Source of the DNA: Bradyrhizobium sediminis
Lineage (GTDB): Bacteria > Pseudomonadota > Alphaproteobacteria > Rhizobiales > Xanthobacteraceae
Direction: 5' to 3'
Assembly (NCBI RefSeq): GCF_018736105.1
Contig: NZ_CP076135.1
Coordinates: 4,834,001-4,898,000 of the forward strand
Length of the DNA stretch: 64,000 nt
A program made the position numbers and the translations under genes. Below, one piece after another: positions 45,774-54,098 of this stretch (the first letter of the stretch is position 1; every line of letters begins with the position of its first letter). The notes beneath the pieces were generated by a model. The model saw only the letters and a list, made by a program, of their open reading frames with translations, was not told the DNA's origin and searched no databases.

Positions 45774-45935
45774 TCAATTTTCTGCTTTCTGTCCGGGCAC
45801 CCGGCGACGACGCGCCGCATAGATCGTCTTCTTCACCCTTCGAACTATAGCCTCCGGATCATGCAAGCCAGCTTCATAGTGTTTTGCAATTTGTCCAGCG
45901 GCCCTCACCCATTCGCTTCTAGAAAACTTACGCAT
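45774..45935 (-). CDS. Small basic protein, 53 residues
   Basis: ATG 45,935 has GGAG six bases upstream; TGA at 45,774. The sequence starts MRKFSRSEWVRAAGQIAKHYEAG and ends in an Arg-rich run (YAARRRRVPGQKAEN). Strongly basic and helical, it could bind DNA or RNA. No family is recognised. It is convergent with the 94-residue gene, 13 bp apart. Confidence 0.45.
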   Translation of the reverse strand: MRKFSRSEWVRAAGQIAKHYEAGLHDPEAIVRRVKKTIYAARRRRVPGQKAEN

Positions 45936-46083
45936 TTCCAACTCCACGGCTGATCGCTTTTCCGATGGTGCATCTACACCCTAGGGAGCCTTAGAGCAAT
46001 CTACGCAAACTTTGCGCAGTGGTGCGCAACTGATGCGTATCCCACCTCCATTTCTGAAAATGGAATTCACCAAGGAAGTGCGC

Positions 46084-46254
46084 ATGGCCATTCACTTTGA
46101 TGGGCGTCGGCCTGCCAACATCCGCGACGACGCTTTCAAAAACGGCGCTGATGTTTTCAAAAAACGCGTGCAGAAACATATTTATGGCCGATGGTTAATC
46201 ACCCCTGAAACCAAGTTGGCTTGCGCCCGGCCGAATGAATGTTTTTTCGCGTAG
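46084..46254 (+). CDS. Possible small protein, 56 residues
   Basis: ATG 46,084 with AAGGA eight bases before it. MAIHFDGRRPANIRDDAFKN is plausible protein text, but the last third overlaps a degraded gene on the other strand. No family. Weak support. Confidence 0.3.
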   Translation: MAIHFDGRRPANIRDDAFKNGADVFKKRVQKHIYGRWLITPETKLACARPNECFFA

Positions 46255-46471
46255 CGTACTTCTGCAAGCGCTCCACCGTCGCATCCGAAGCCGTCAAACC
46301 GCCGAAGCTCTCCCCGCCGATTTGCAGCGTGAACGAACGCCCGCCGCCGGAGCCGCCGCGCCAGCCATGACAAAGGTCACCCGCAGCGAAGGATGGGATT
46401 AGCGGGAGCATCACGTTGACCAAGACGCCCAAGTGAAAGATATGAGGATGAGGCTGAAGACGTTTGGACAA
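46199..46471 (-). pseudogene. Remnant of a phage tail tape-measure protein C-terminus
   Basis: The frame contains LPLIPSFAAG and then GGGRSFTLQIGGESFGGLTASDATVERLQKYATRK, followed by SAGRKPTWF. This closely follows the C-terminal ends of tail-length tape-measure proteins from Bradyrhizobium prophages as I recall them. It has no start signal, lacks the long helical body, and seems to be joined across a deletion near DLCHGWRGG. It suggests that a fuller prophage once contributed DNA here. Confidence 0.35.
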
Positions 46472-46597
46472 GGCTGCGCCCGTGGCATGTATAGCCTTTG
46501 TCGCTCCGACTTATTTACTATCCGGCAAAACAGGGCGTAGCAAAACTTGGTCGAAACATGCATAGTCCAACTCTACCTATCGAGCGCGGACTAGCAA

Positions 46598-47317
46598 ATG
46601 GCCGATGATAATAATATCGAACGCATTGCGACGAAGATCGAAGCATTAAGTGAAGCGGCACTGAGTGCGCGCAGTTCGTATCTTCTCAGTGAACTAGGAA
46701 AAGACCTAGGTCCTGATCTATCAACGCTAAAACTTCTTACGAAGAAACCTCTCAGCGCATTTATTCGAGAGCGGTTCTCTGACAAGTTTACTGTGGCTCT
46801 CACAGGCGAATTCAAGAATGTTCAGACGCTGATACGCTCTCCAAATTCTTTGGTCGAGCAACAGGAGCAGCCCTTACTTACGCTCTCTGAAAAGTTTGTT
46901 TTTGAGACACAGGTATCATCAAAGCCTAGTCCTCGCTTCAATTATCGTTTTTGGGCGGCCTTCTCCGTACCCTATCGCGAAGGTAAACGTTTTTTGAATC
47001 TAACGGATTTCAAGTTTCAGGACCTCACTTCGGGGGATGCTCCTGAGGGACACGTGGAAATTCCACCATCGTTCATCGTTGCGCCGGACATTAGAGACCG
47101 CGACAAGTTGATTACCGACAACATCAATCGCTGGATCGAAGAAAACGGTTTCGATAAATCTGACTTTTATCAAACGCGTCCTCATAGGGAAAGTATTCAG
47201 ACGCATTCGAACGCGTCCGTTCTGGAGGCCGTGATTGCTAGTTTAGATCATCGACAACTCTCTAATACATCTATGAGTCTCGACGTGGTTGCGGCCTTAA
47301 TGCGCAAAAGAGTCTAG
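46598..47317 (+). CDS. Unknown protein A of a two-gene low-GC cassette, 239 residues
   Basis: Codon use and GC are clearly lower than in the host. The first 70 residues are helical and charged (DDNNIERIATKIEALSEAALSARSSYLLSELGKDLG). The middle has FNYRFWAAFSVPYREGKRFLNLTDFKFQDL, a beta-rich segment, and the end is helical. No motif or membrane span is recognised. It is followed two bases later by a second unknown gene, so both form one unit. Cargo of this kind in phage-like elements is often anti-phage defence; that is inference only. Confidence 0.65.
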   Translation: MADDNNIERIATKIEALSEAALSARSSYLLSELGKDLGPDLSTLKLLTKKPLSAFIRERFSDKFTVALTGEFKNVQTLIRSPNSLVEQQEQPLLTLSEKFVFETQVSSKPSPRFNYRFWAAFSVPYREGKRFLNLTDFKFQDLTSGDAPEGHVEIPPSFIVAPDIRDRDKLITDNINRWIEENGFDKSDFYQTRPHRESIQTHSNASVLEAVIASLDHRQLSNTSMSLDVVAALMRKRV

Positions 47318-47319
47318 TC

Positions 47320-48198
47320 GTGGCTTATTCGCTGGTTGTTGCTGGTCTAACGACACCGCTTTTTGACCGCATCCGCAAAGTCTCAGACAAGCTACTTGCT
47401 CCAAGCGGAGCTACTATCATTACGCCAGTATCTGACCACAGGCGTTACGAGAGAAAATACATCGACCGGATACTTAGGGCAGCTCATGAGTACGCCAAGG
47501 GACAAAATGAAAGCGAGCCTGTTTCAACCCTGCTAATCTATATTGATTATGAGGATCAATCGACCACAGATTTGTTGGACGCCTTTTTCCCTTTCGGCCT
47601 TCCATTTGCTTTGAATCCTCCCGACTTTAGCGAAGCTAGTAACCGACAACAGATTAGCAACGTTTTGAATGAGTTTACTGATGAGGTGATAGACGCTGCT
47701 AGAGAGGTGCGAGGCTTATCTCGCGTCGTATCGGAGTTTACCAACGTACACAACTTAACACCTTTACTTTTGCCAATTCGAAACTTTCGATCTGACAAGC
47801 TGAAGTCAACGCTTCGAGACCTTTACAGCGGACTCTCAGATTCCGAAGACGCCAAGAAATTTATCGACTCCGCCGTAAAAGGTTTCGTGGCAGAGCACCC
47901 TCGCGTTTACGCGCCCGACGACCATCATCACTGTTTTAGCGACGGCTATTTGTATTTTAGGAGTCCGGGAAGAGATCGCCACGCCATCTTTCGTAATGCA
48001 GCAGCGGACAGTCATAGTCTAGCGTGCCTGCTAAATGCGCGAAGTCGAATGGGCGGTCACTATCCCGCAAACTTTCACTATGATTGCGTCGCAACGAATG
48101 GTTCGCTGGCTGATCGTTACCCAAACTGCCACGATGTAGGGACAGCGAGCAGTAAGAAGACGCACGTCAACATCGCTCCGAACGATTTCATTCGATAA
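47320..48198 (+). CDS. Unknown protein B of the two-gene cassette, 292 residues
   Basis: GTG start two bases after the previous stop. Residues 1-130 look like an alpha/beta sensor or NTP-related fold (YSLVVAGLTTPLFDRIRKVSDKLL... STLLIYIDYEDQSTTDLLDAF). The C-terminal third is rich in His and Cys in an ordered way: DDHHHCFSDGYLYFRSPGRDRHAIFR, HYPANFHYDC, YPNCHD, KKTHVNI. This resembles a metal or nucleolytic active site, but I cannot name it. A hairpin terminator follows directly. Low GC marks recent transfer. Confidence 0.65.
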   Translation: MAYSLVVAGLTTPLFDRIRKVSDKLLAPSGATIITPVSDHRRYERKYIDRILRAAHEYAKGQNESEPVSTLLIYIDYEDQSTTDLLDAFFPFGLPFALNPPDFSEASNRQQISNVLNEFTDEVIDAAREVRGLSRVVSEFTNVHNLTPLLLPIRNFRSDKLKSTLRDLYSGLSDSEDAKKFIDSAVKGFVAEHPRVYAPDDHHHCFSDGYLYFRSPGRDRHAIFRNAAADSHSLACLLNARSRMGGHYPANFHYDCVATNGSLADRYPNCHDVGTASSKKTHVNIAPNDFIR

Positions 48199-48208
48199 AA
48201 AAAATAAA

Positions 48209-48236
48209 GCCGGTGGAACTATATCGTTCCACCGGC
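48209..48236. terminator. Bidirectional terminator after the cassette
   Basis: GCCGGTGGAAC, tatatc, GTTCCACCGGC. The plus side is followed by CAATTCTTT, and the minus side by TTTATTTTTTTT, so it stops transcription from both directions. Confidence 0.75.
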
Positions 48237-48822
48237 CAATTCTTTGCTTGCCTTTTGAACAACAGGATTATGCCTAGAAGCACCCTCTATGGTTCAGGAC
48301 ACATCCTCGCACCTACGGATCGCGGTGGCCATCGTGGAGACATCCTGCAGGACGAGGTCCACAATCTAACCACCGAAAACGCGCCTCGGTTAGCCGCAAG
48401 CTACTAACCTTGACTTCGGAAGGCTTTCCAGAGCTTCCCTTGGGGGAAGCTCTAGTCTGCTCGTGCGTGCTCAATGATAACCTTATGCAGCCAATTATGT
48501 TTCATGGCAAGGGCCTAGGGGGCGAATGTTTCTCATGCCCGCGCCAAATTGCACAACGTTCTTAACAAGATAGTAAGGGGGCGGGCGACTTCAACCCCTC
48601 CTGCTTGCGATTCTTCTTGGGTTTTCCATCGTTTCGGACCCCGCACACTAGGACTTTGTTCCTCGTCTGCTGGTGTCAGCCAAAACGGGCGTCTAACTGC
48701 AACCTATCAGGTAGCCCGGCCATGTCCGTTCCCCATCGTTGAAATTCTCCAATCGGGATACCCCGGCGCGCGGGTGCTCTGTCTTGTACGAAGCTTCGCA
48801 ACAGGGAACGGATGAGAAGACT
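48237..48822. other. 586-bp region without a convincing gene
   Basis: It holds a perfect 10-bp hairpin AGAGCTTCCC/GGGAAGCTCT (48,430-48,453) with no U-run, and distant arms CCGTTCCC (48,726) and GGGAACGG (48,804). Open frames of 64 and 88 residues lack ribosome sites and sensible sequence. It may contain an RNA, but I could not fold one. Confidence 0.5.
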
Positions 48823-49830
48823 CTAAAATGAACTTCCTGAATTTGGTCGCAACGGAATACCCGATGCCCTCAACAGCGTTTTGAAATGAGACTTGCCTAT
48901 GTTGTCGAGCAAACGTTCCACGCTCCGCTTGGCCAATGGTGATGAATGACTAGGTCCAAGAATGATGCGCTCTAAGATTCCTTCAAGCGCGAGGTCATTA
49001 GCACTCACCCCCGGCATGTGTCCGATTGTGTACTTGAGCTTCGGTTCAACGCCACGTTCGCCGATGTGATACTTGAGAAATTGTTTCAAGACACCCTTGG
49101 CGTCGCGCTCCGGTACATAGATGACTCGCCACTCGTTCTCTTCTGAAAATCCTGCATGCTTTGTCACAAGAGCGTGGGATTTTATTAGGGTGAACGCGAC
49201 ATAGGATGCGAGATGCAATCTGTCGGGAGGCAGGTCGAGCTTTAGCGTAAGCTCAATCCAATTCTCTAAAATCCCTTGCACCTGTCCTACTCGTTGAGCA
49301 TCGGTTACATACGATACTTTCGCGAATAGAAGCGGGGACTCCGGTACCACGGTTATCTTCGAAGAATCGAAAACGAGCGCGGCCCCGTTGCCATGCTGGC
49401 CGTAGCCACGCCACATCGAGAGCAAACCGTCATTGTTATCCGGTGCATGTTCAGTCAGGCAGAAAATATACGTGTCAAACGCTTGCTGTTCATCGAAGTG
49501 ATTAAAGTAATGAAAATAGGCGCGCTGAAGAATGTCGGCACGCGCATCATTCCCACCGGCTTTTTTAAGGTGTTCGACGTTTGAAAAGAATCTTGTTCCT
49601 TCGTTCAAGCCGAAGCGCATCTCTTGAAGGTCGTTCATAAAGAGCGGGTTGGAGAACCATATCTCGCTCGACTGAAGTATGTTCTCCATCACCCGTATCG
49701 ACGTGTAGTGCGCCAGTAGAGGTCGCACGCTGTCATTGGTGTGCGTTTTTTCGAGCCCTCCAAAGAGCGGATTGAACAGCGCGACCACCTGTTGATCGTT
49801 CAACGGCGGGGTTGAATTTTGGTCCGACAT
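48823..49830 (-). CDS. DUF2971 protein, possible abortive-infection factor
   Basis: 335 residues from ATG 49,830 (TAGGA upstream). DUF2971 marks are LAHYTSIRVMENILQSSEIWFSNPLFMNDLQEMRFG, SMWRGYGQHGNGAALVFD and SEENEWRVIYVP. DUF2971 proteins occur often in defence islands and prophage cargo, and similarity to ADP-ribosyl-transfer-like folds has been suggested, but activity is not known to me. Transcribed away from the iteron region. GC is below the host mean. Confidence 0.82.
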   Translation of the reverse strand: MSDQNSTPPLNDQQVVALFNPLFGGLEKTHTNDSVRPLLAHYTSIRVMENILQSSEIWFSNPLFMNDLQEMRFGLNEGTRFFSNVEHLKKAGGNDARADILQRAYFHYFNHFDEQQAFDTYIFCLTEHAPDNNDGLLSMWRGYGQHGNGAALVFDSSKITVVPESPLLFAKVSYVTDAQRVGQVQGILENWIELTLKLDLPPDRLHLASYVAFTLIKSHALVTKHAGFSEENEWRVIYVPERDAKGVLKQFLKYHIGERGVEPKLKYTIGHMPGVSANDLALEGILERIILGPSHSSPLAKRSVERLLDNIGKSHFKTLLRASGIPLRPNSGSSF

Positions 49831-50398
49831 CGCATGTCCTAGACATTTTTCGGGAAGCAAACTTACAGCGATTCGCTGCCTCCCACCTTGTTCTTAGGTT
49901 ACAGGTAGCCTGAAAATATTTTCAATTTTGCTGATCGAGTCCCGCGCCTCCGTTTTGCCCGCATTGCTTTTTTGGCGTGGAGGGACCCGTTGCTTTGAAA
50001 ATATATTTTGAATTTCGAGAATCAGACGACGCTATTTCTTATCAGCGGAAATATTTCGATGGGTGAGTGAGGTTCGGCGACGATGCGATACCAAGTGTCA
50101 CACGTGTCCCCGAAGTGTCACAGCATCCTTAGGGACGCCTAGGCTTTTGATTTCAGTATATATTCTCCTGATTTTATAGACTGTCACAACGTCACAGCAC
50201 TAAACTAGATAGAGCATCGCGCTATAGTCCGTATCATCACATGCGCTGCCGCAGATGTAGCTACAAGGATTCTCCCGGAGCTAGGTGGAAACGCTGTGAC
50301 GCTGTGACAGTGGCCAGAATCGACCTATTTCGCAATGAAATCAAAGCACTAATCGGCACAAGGGCTGTTGTGACACCTTGTGACACCTTGTGACGCTA
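49831..50398. other. Iteron-rich region, possible replication origin of the element
   Basis: Nine copies of TGTGAC/GTCACA occur in 300 bp: four read GTCACA (50,095, 50,115, 50,182, 50,190) and five read TGTGAC (50,294, 50,302, 50,368, 50,378, 50,388). The last three are spaced exactly ten bases. An AT-rich stretch (50,145-50,180) lies between the two groups. The adjacent minus-strand gene encodes a P4-type primase-helicase, which in phage P4 binds iterons at its own origin. Confidence 0.55.
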
Positions 50399-52276
50399 TC
50401 AGTCTTCGGCCGTGGTCCATTCGGCCCTGAGCTTCACACCGGCAAACCCGCGCGTCTTCACACCCTCACCGTGCTTCCATTCCGCAAGCGCCCCATCCAG
50501 CCGCCGACGCCTTTGAGTGTATCGCACACCGCGTTCGGTCAGCGCCGCCATCAGGTCGTTCTTGAAGTCTGATTTGTTTCGCGTCTCCCGTGCGCTCATG
50601 CCCTCAATAGAACGCGCCCAATGTTCATAGACCGGGAACAGCACATCGTCCGGGATGAAGTCAGCTTTGTCGCCCGTCACGATCAAGGATTCGTTAGCGA
50701 ACCGCAGCGCCGGGCTCTGAGACTCCGCAAGCTCGCGTTGCGCCTTGCGCCCGCGCTCCCCGATGGCGAACTTGTTGCTATTCGCCCGCAACCGGCGCAA
50801 GCCTTCGATGGCCCAATTCGCGATGCCGCTCAGTTCGGCCTTCAGCTTGCCGCCTAGCTCCGTGTCCTTGACCTTCGCGAAGGAGGACTCGAACACCAAC
50901 ACCAATTCACGATCGGCCAGCGCGCCGGACTCGTCTAGGAATTTGGGATGCTTGTTTGCAACCAAGACGATTTTGGCCGGGACCTTCAGAGAGAGCATGG
51001 ATTGATTCTTGCGATTCACGCTCACTTCGTCGTTGCCGGTGATGCTCTTGATACGCTCGATTGCAGCCGAACGGCGCGACAGGTCCGCGTCGTGCGCGTC
51101 CGGAATAAAGATCGCGCGCTTGTCGATTAGTCCGGCGAGTCCAAAGTCACCGGCCAAATCGTTCAACATCACTGAAGCGTGGTGCTCCTTGCCGACCAAC
51201 GCTTGCATGATGCGCGTGATGGTACCCTTGCCGCCACGCTTCGCGCCGATCATAGCCAAGAGCACTTCAATCGAAGTGTCTGCGGTGAGCATGTAGCCGA
51301 AAAATTCCTGTAGCGTTGCATGGAACGATGGGTGCAGCCATTCCCCAAGCTTCTCTAGCCAAAGCGGACATTCCGCTTCAAGTTCGTACTTCCAATCGGG
51401 AAGCCCCGTAGCGAAGTAGCGCCCGGAGTGTGGGATAAGCTCACCCGTTTTCAGGTTCAAGATTCCATTTGATGTTAGAATCAGATCGTTCGCGTCCGGA
51501 GCGCCTTCCGGCCTATCGATCCACTCAAACGGCCGCGCTTTTGTGAAGCGCACAAGGTGAATCGCGTTGACCATCTGATAGATTTTGCCGACGTCAAGAA
51601 TCGTCGTCGGGTCCGTTGCCCGAATCTCTGCGGCCAATTCGTTGTCATCAAGCCGTCGCCAGACGCGGTTGCCTTCCAACGTGTAAAGTACACCATCAGA
51701 CGAAAGCAGCTTGTCAGGACGTTCGGCAAGAAAGCCTTCAGCGCATTTGCTGGCGTTGTCCTTGCCCTGGTATGTCAACGGCTTGGGCCATACGCGCGGC
51801 GCTTCGTCGCCGCCGTCATCGGCATTCGTCCAAGGATTGTCATCATCCGATGACACCAAGGCGGCAACGGCGTTCGCATTGGCGCGGCCCGCGCGGCTCA
51901 ACACACCGGGGACGCTCATTGCGGCCCGGTACGCGCGATGGCATTCCAGAGAGACCGACGCCTTGGAGATTTGGCTTGTGCAGTAGCGGTCCATCAAATC
52001 AAGGGCCGTCCGCTCGCTGATGCCAAGATCGCGGGCATCATGGGAGAGTTGATAGAAGAACGCCAGCCCCGTAGCGTTGGGAAGCGGAAAGTGCGCGGCG
52101 TCCTGACAACGGCGCTTGAACTCCGCGATGTCTATTGCGTTGTCCCAACCGTGCTTGGGCACGGGGCCGGACTCGGGTTCCGAAAAGAACTCCAAATCCG
52201 CGTCCGGCGCTTCGACAACACTGACCTTTGTTACTTGGATTTCGATTTCGTTCCGATTAGATTGCGCGTCTGACAC
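50399..52276 (-). CDS. P4/D5-type primase-helicase
   Basis: 625 residues, GTG start with AAGGAG eight bases before it. The SF3 helicase part has Walker A GAKRGGKG (344-351), Walker B-like IFIPDAHDADL and the D5-N region before it (LILTSNGILNLKTGELIPHSGRYFATGLPDWKYE). It unwinds and primes the element's DNA for replication. The N-terminal primase catalytic text is weak, so it may be helicase with a reduced primase part. It lies next to the iteron region, matching a P4-like replication module. Confidence 0.85.
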   Translation of the reverse strand: MSDAQSNRNEIEIQVTKVSVVEAPDADLEFFSEPESGPVPKHGWDNAIDIAEFKRRCQDAAHFPLPNATGLAFFYQLSHDARDLGISERTALDLMDRYCTSQISKASVSLECHRAYRAAMSVPGVLSRAGRANANAVAALVSSDDDNPWTNADDGGDEAPRVWPKPLTYQGKDNASKCAEGFLAERPDKLLSSDGVLYTLEGNRVWRRLDDNELAAEIRATDPTTILDVGKIYQMVNAIHLVRFTKARPFEWIDRPEGAPDANDLILTSNGILNLKTGELIPHSGRYFATGLPDWKYELEAECPLWLEKLGEWLHPSFHATLQEFFGYMLTADTSIEVLLAMIGAKRGGKGTITRIMQALVGKEHHASVMLNDLAGDFGLAGLIDKRAIFIPDAHDADLSRRSAAIERIKSITGNDEVSVNRKNQSMLSLKVPAKIVLVANKHPKFLDESGALADRELVLVFESSFAKVKDTELGGKLKAELSGIANWAIEGLRRLRANSNKFAIGERGRKAQRELAESQSPALRFANESLIVTGDKADFIPDDVLFPVYEHWARSIEGMSARETRNKSDFKNDLMAALTERGVRYTQRRRRLDGALAEWKHGEGVKTRGFAGVKLRAEWTTAED

Positions 52277-52352
52277 TGCTTCGACTCCTTTGGCCCGGCA
52301 CCGTTGACGCGGTGGCCGGGCTCATTCTCGAATCACTGTCAAAGACCGCACT

Positions 52353-53372
52353 TCAACGGGCGGCAATCGTTGGATTGATCCACACTTCCCAACCGGAAAT
52401 CTCAAAATCATCGGTGCGGGACGATATCAAGCGCAGTGTGTCCGGGCTGACATTATCGCGTTCGTGCGGGACTAAGGCCATCCAGCGCCCTTGCGCCGCA
52501 AGACGGCACGCCAAGTGCGCTAGGGTTGTGGCGGACGGTGTGTAATCGAAGACTCCATCCGCTTCGGTGTAATAGCCCCCAACGCCGTCTTCGCCATCGA
52601 CGATTTCCCCGACGATCCAATAGCGATTGTCCGAACGTATTTCCCAAATTGGAGTTGGCTCCTTCATTTTGTTTCGTACGTTGTAAATTCGGAACACTTC
52701 CGGGCGGAAACCCGTTGCCAAGACCTTCGCGTACATCGCGCGCTTGGCGTAAAACATCGTGGCGAAGTGCTGCGGCATGGTTTCGCCCAATCGGAGCGAC
52801 AAATACTGACGCATGGGATTTCCGATCAGCGATCCATCGACGTCACGTTCCCAATGCCTGAAATTCAGGTCGAATGATTGGGCTACGGCGGGGATCAGCC
52901 GCGCGTCCTCAGTATCGAAATGGAGAAGAAGGCCGGACATGAGATTCGGAATATTCCACTTGTGGTCTTCTTCAGAGTAGAAATCACAGTGAAGGTAACC
53001 ATCCAAACCTTGTGCCTTCAACTTGGTAAAGAAATACGGCACATCATCCAATGTAACGTCACGATGGAAAAAACCATCGCCGATGGCCACTTCACCCTTG
53101 TAGACGTAAAACTGTGACAATGTCTGACCGGTCATCGCGTAATATTTTGCGACAGATTCCACTTGCTTTTGCATGGCATAGAAATATTTGACGGACTCCG
53201 GTTTGGCGGGGACTTCCATCCCGGTTGCAAGCGGAATGATATGTTCGCGTCCGCCGCTAAACTCGCGCCATTTGCAATCGATAGCCTTCCAAACACGACC
53301 CGCGCCGAACGGTGCCGGACGTTTCAACGCAACTGTTGGCCTCACCGTCCGCATTTTTATCGCCATTCCCAT
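52353..53372 (-). CDS. Phage-type hypothetical protein, 339 residues
   Basis: ATG 53,372 was chosen for GGAG eight bases upstream; the frame extends nine residues further. Features are KAIDCKWREFSGGREHIIPL, ESVAKYYAMTGQTLSQFYVYKGEV, HCDFYSEEDHKWNIPNLMSGLLLHFDTEDARLI and a hydrophobic SATTLAHLACRLAAQG. I recognise no domain. The context, between a primase and a capsid module on the same strand, suggests replication or regulation for the element. Confidence 0.6.
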   Translation of the reverse strand: MGMAIKMRTVRPTVALKRPAPFGAGRVWKAIDCKWREFSGGREHIIPLATGMEVPAKPESVKYFYAMQKQVESVAKYYAMTGQTLSQFYVYKGEVAIGDGFFHRDVTLDDVPYFFTKLKAQGLDGYLHCDFYSEEDHKWNIPNLMSGLLLHFDTEDARLIPAVAQSFDLNFRHWERDVDGSLIGNPMRQYLSLRLGETMPQHFATMFYAKRAMYAKVLATGFRPEVFRIYNVRNKMKEPTPIWEIRSDNRYWIVGEIVDGEDGVGGYYTEADGVFDYTPSATTLAHLACRLAAQGRWMALVPHERDNVSPDTLRLISSRTDDFEISGWEVWINPTIAAR

Positions 53373-53456
53373 TGTCGTCACTCCAAACGCTACCGCCATT
53401 TATTGATTTCATACTATTGAATTGAATCAACTCCGTTCTCCAGTAACGAAGCTCCC

Positions 53457-53669
53457 CTAGTGCAGTCGGGTCCGATACCACCGCTCGCGAACATTCGTAC
53501 GGTAGTAATCAACTGCATGCGACGCGAACAGCTTGCGCGTCCCCTCTTGTTTTTCTACGGGCGGAAACGCCGGGTCCATGCATGATAGCCAATAGGTGTA
53601 TGCAAGGCTTTTGCGGAGTTTCCGCGCGACGGCTGGAAATCCAATCAATCGATCACTTCGCCGTTTCAT
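53457..53669 (-). CDS. Small DNA-binding protein, AlpA/excisionase-like
   Basis: 70 residues, basic. LIGFPAVARKLRKSLAYTYWLSCMDPAFPPVEKQEGTRKLF reads like the winged helix of AlpA/Xis proteins: IGFPAVA for the first helices, then the PAFPPV wing. Such proteins guide excision and repress or activate the integrase gene. Its ATG overlaps the stop of the preceding 94-residue gene (ATGA). Confidence 0.5.
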   Translation of the reverse strand: MKRRSDRLIGFPAVARKLRKSLAYTYWLSCMDPAFPPVEKQEGTRKLFASHAVDYYRTNVRERWYRTRLH

Positions 53670-53950
53670 GGCCGGACCATCTTGGCGAACGCCTTGGCAC
53701 CGATGCGCGCCAGCGCCTTGGCGTGCGGCGGAGTCGATGCTTCAGCCTCGTTTAGCTCCGCGCGCATCGCGGCGTTGACGCGGAAACGATCAACTTCCGG
53801 AACGTCGGCGACATCGGACACGCCCGCAGTAGCGCGGAGGAACGCTTTCAGCGCGTCCGGACCCCGCAGCGCTGCGAACTCACGCGCCGTGAGTGTGATT
53901 CGGTTGGGGCTGCAAGCTCCCCCGCCAACGGCAAATGAAATGGCCTTCAT
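53666..53950 (-). CDS. Hypothetical protein, 94 residues
   Basis: ATG 53,950 with GAGG eight bases upstream. The sequence is Ala-rich and helical in its second half (NEAEASTPPHAKALARIGAKAFAKMV), with PNRITLTAREFAALRGPDALKAFLRATAG in the first. No family recognised. It is 148 bp after the capsid gene and coupled to the AlpA-like gene, so it is probably part of the element's structural or regulatory set. Confidence 0.6.
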   Translation of the reverse strand: MKAISFAVGGGACSPNRITLTAREFAALRGPDALKAFLRATAGVSDVADVPEVDRFRVNAAMRAELNEAEASTPPHAKALARIGAKAFAKMVRP

Positions 53951-54098
53951 CGTCAATCCTCTTTGGTTTTGAAATGAAAGGCCGGGATGTTGACGGAGAA
54001 GAAACAACATCCCGGCCAGTGGCGTCCGTGATCGAAGGAGGGAATCCAGGCGTTGAACTTCTAAGCCGCAAGGATTCCGGCGATCATGGACGATTCGA

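Noticed and set aside
45991..46179. 62-residue minus-strand frame
   Set aside because: Opposite a better plus-strand small frame; no ribosome site.
48213..48407. 64-residue frame after the two-gene cassette
   Set aside because: It begins inside the terminator hairpin.
48549..48815. 88-residue frame in the element
   Set aside because: No ribosome site; Pro/Ser/Cys-rich text with no hydrophobic core pattern.
50090..50398. CRISPR array from the repeated TGTGACACC units
   Set aside because: Units are 6-10 bp, partly inverted and without uniform spacers; iterons fit better.
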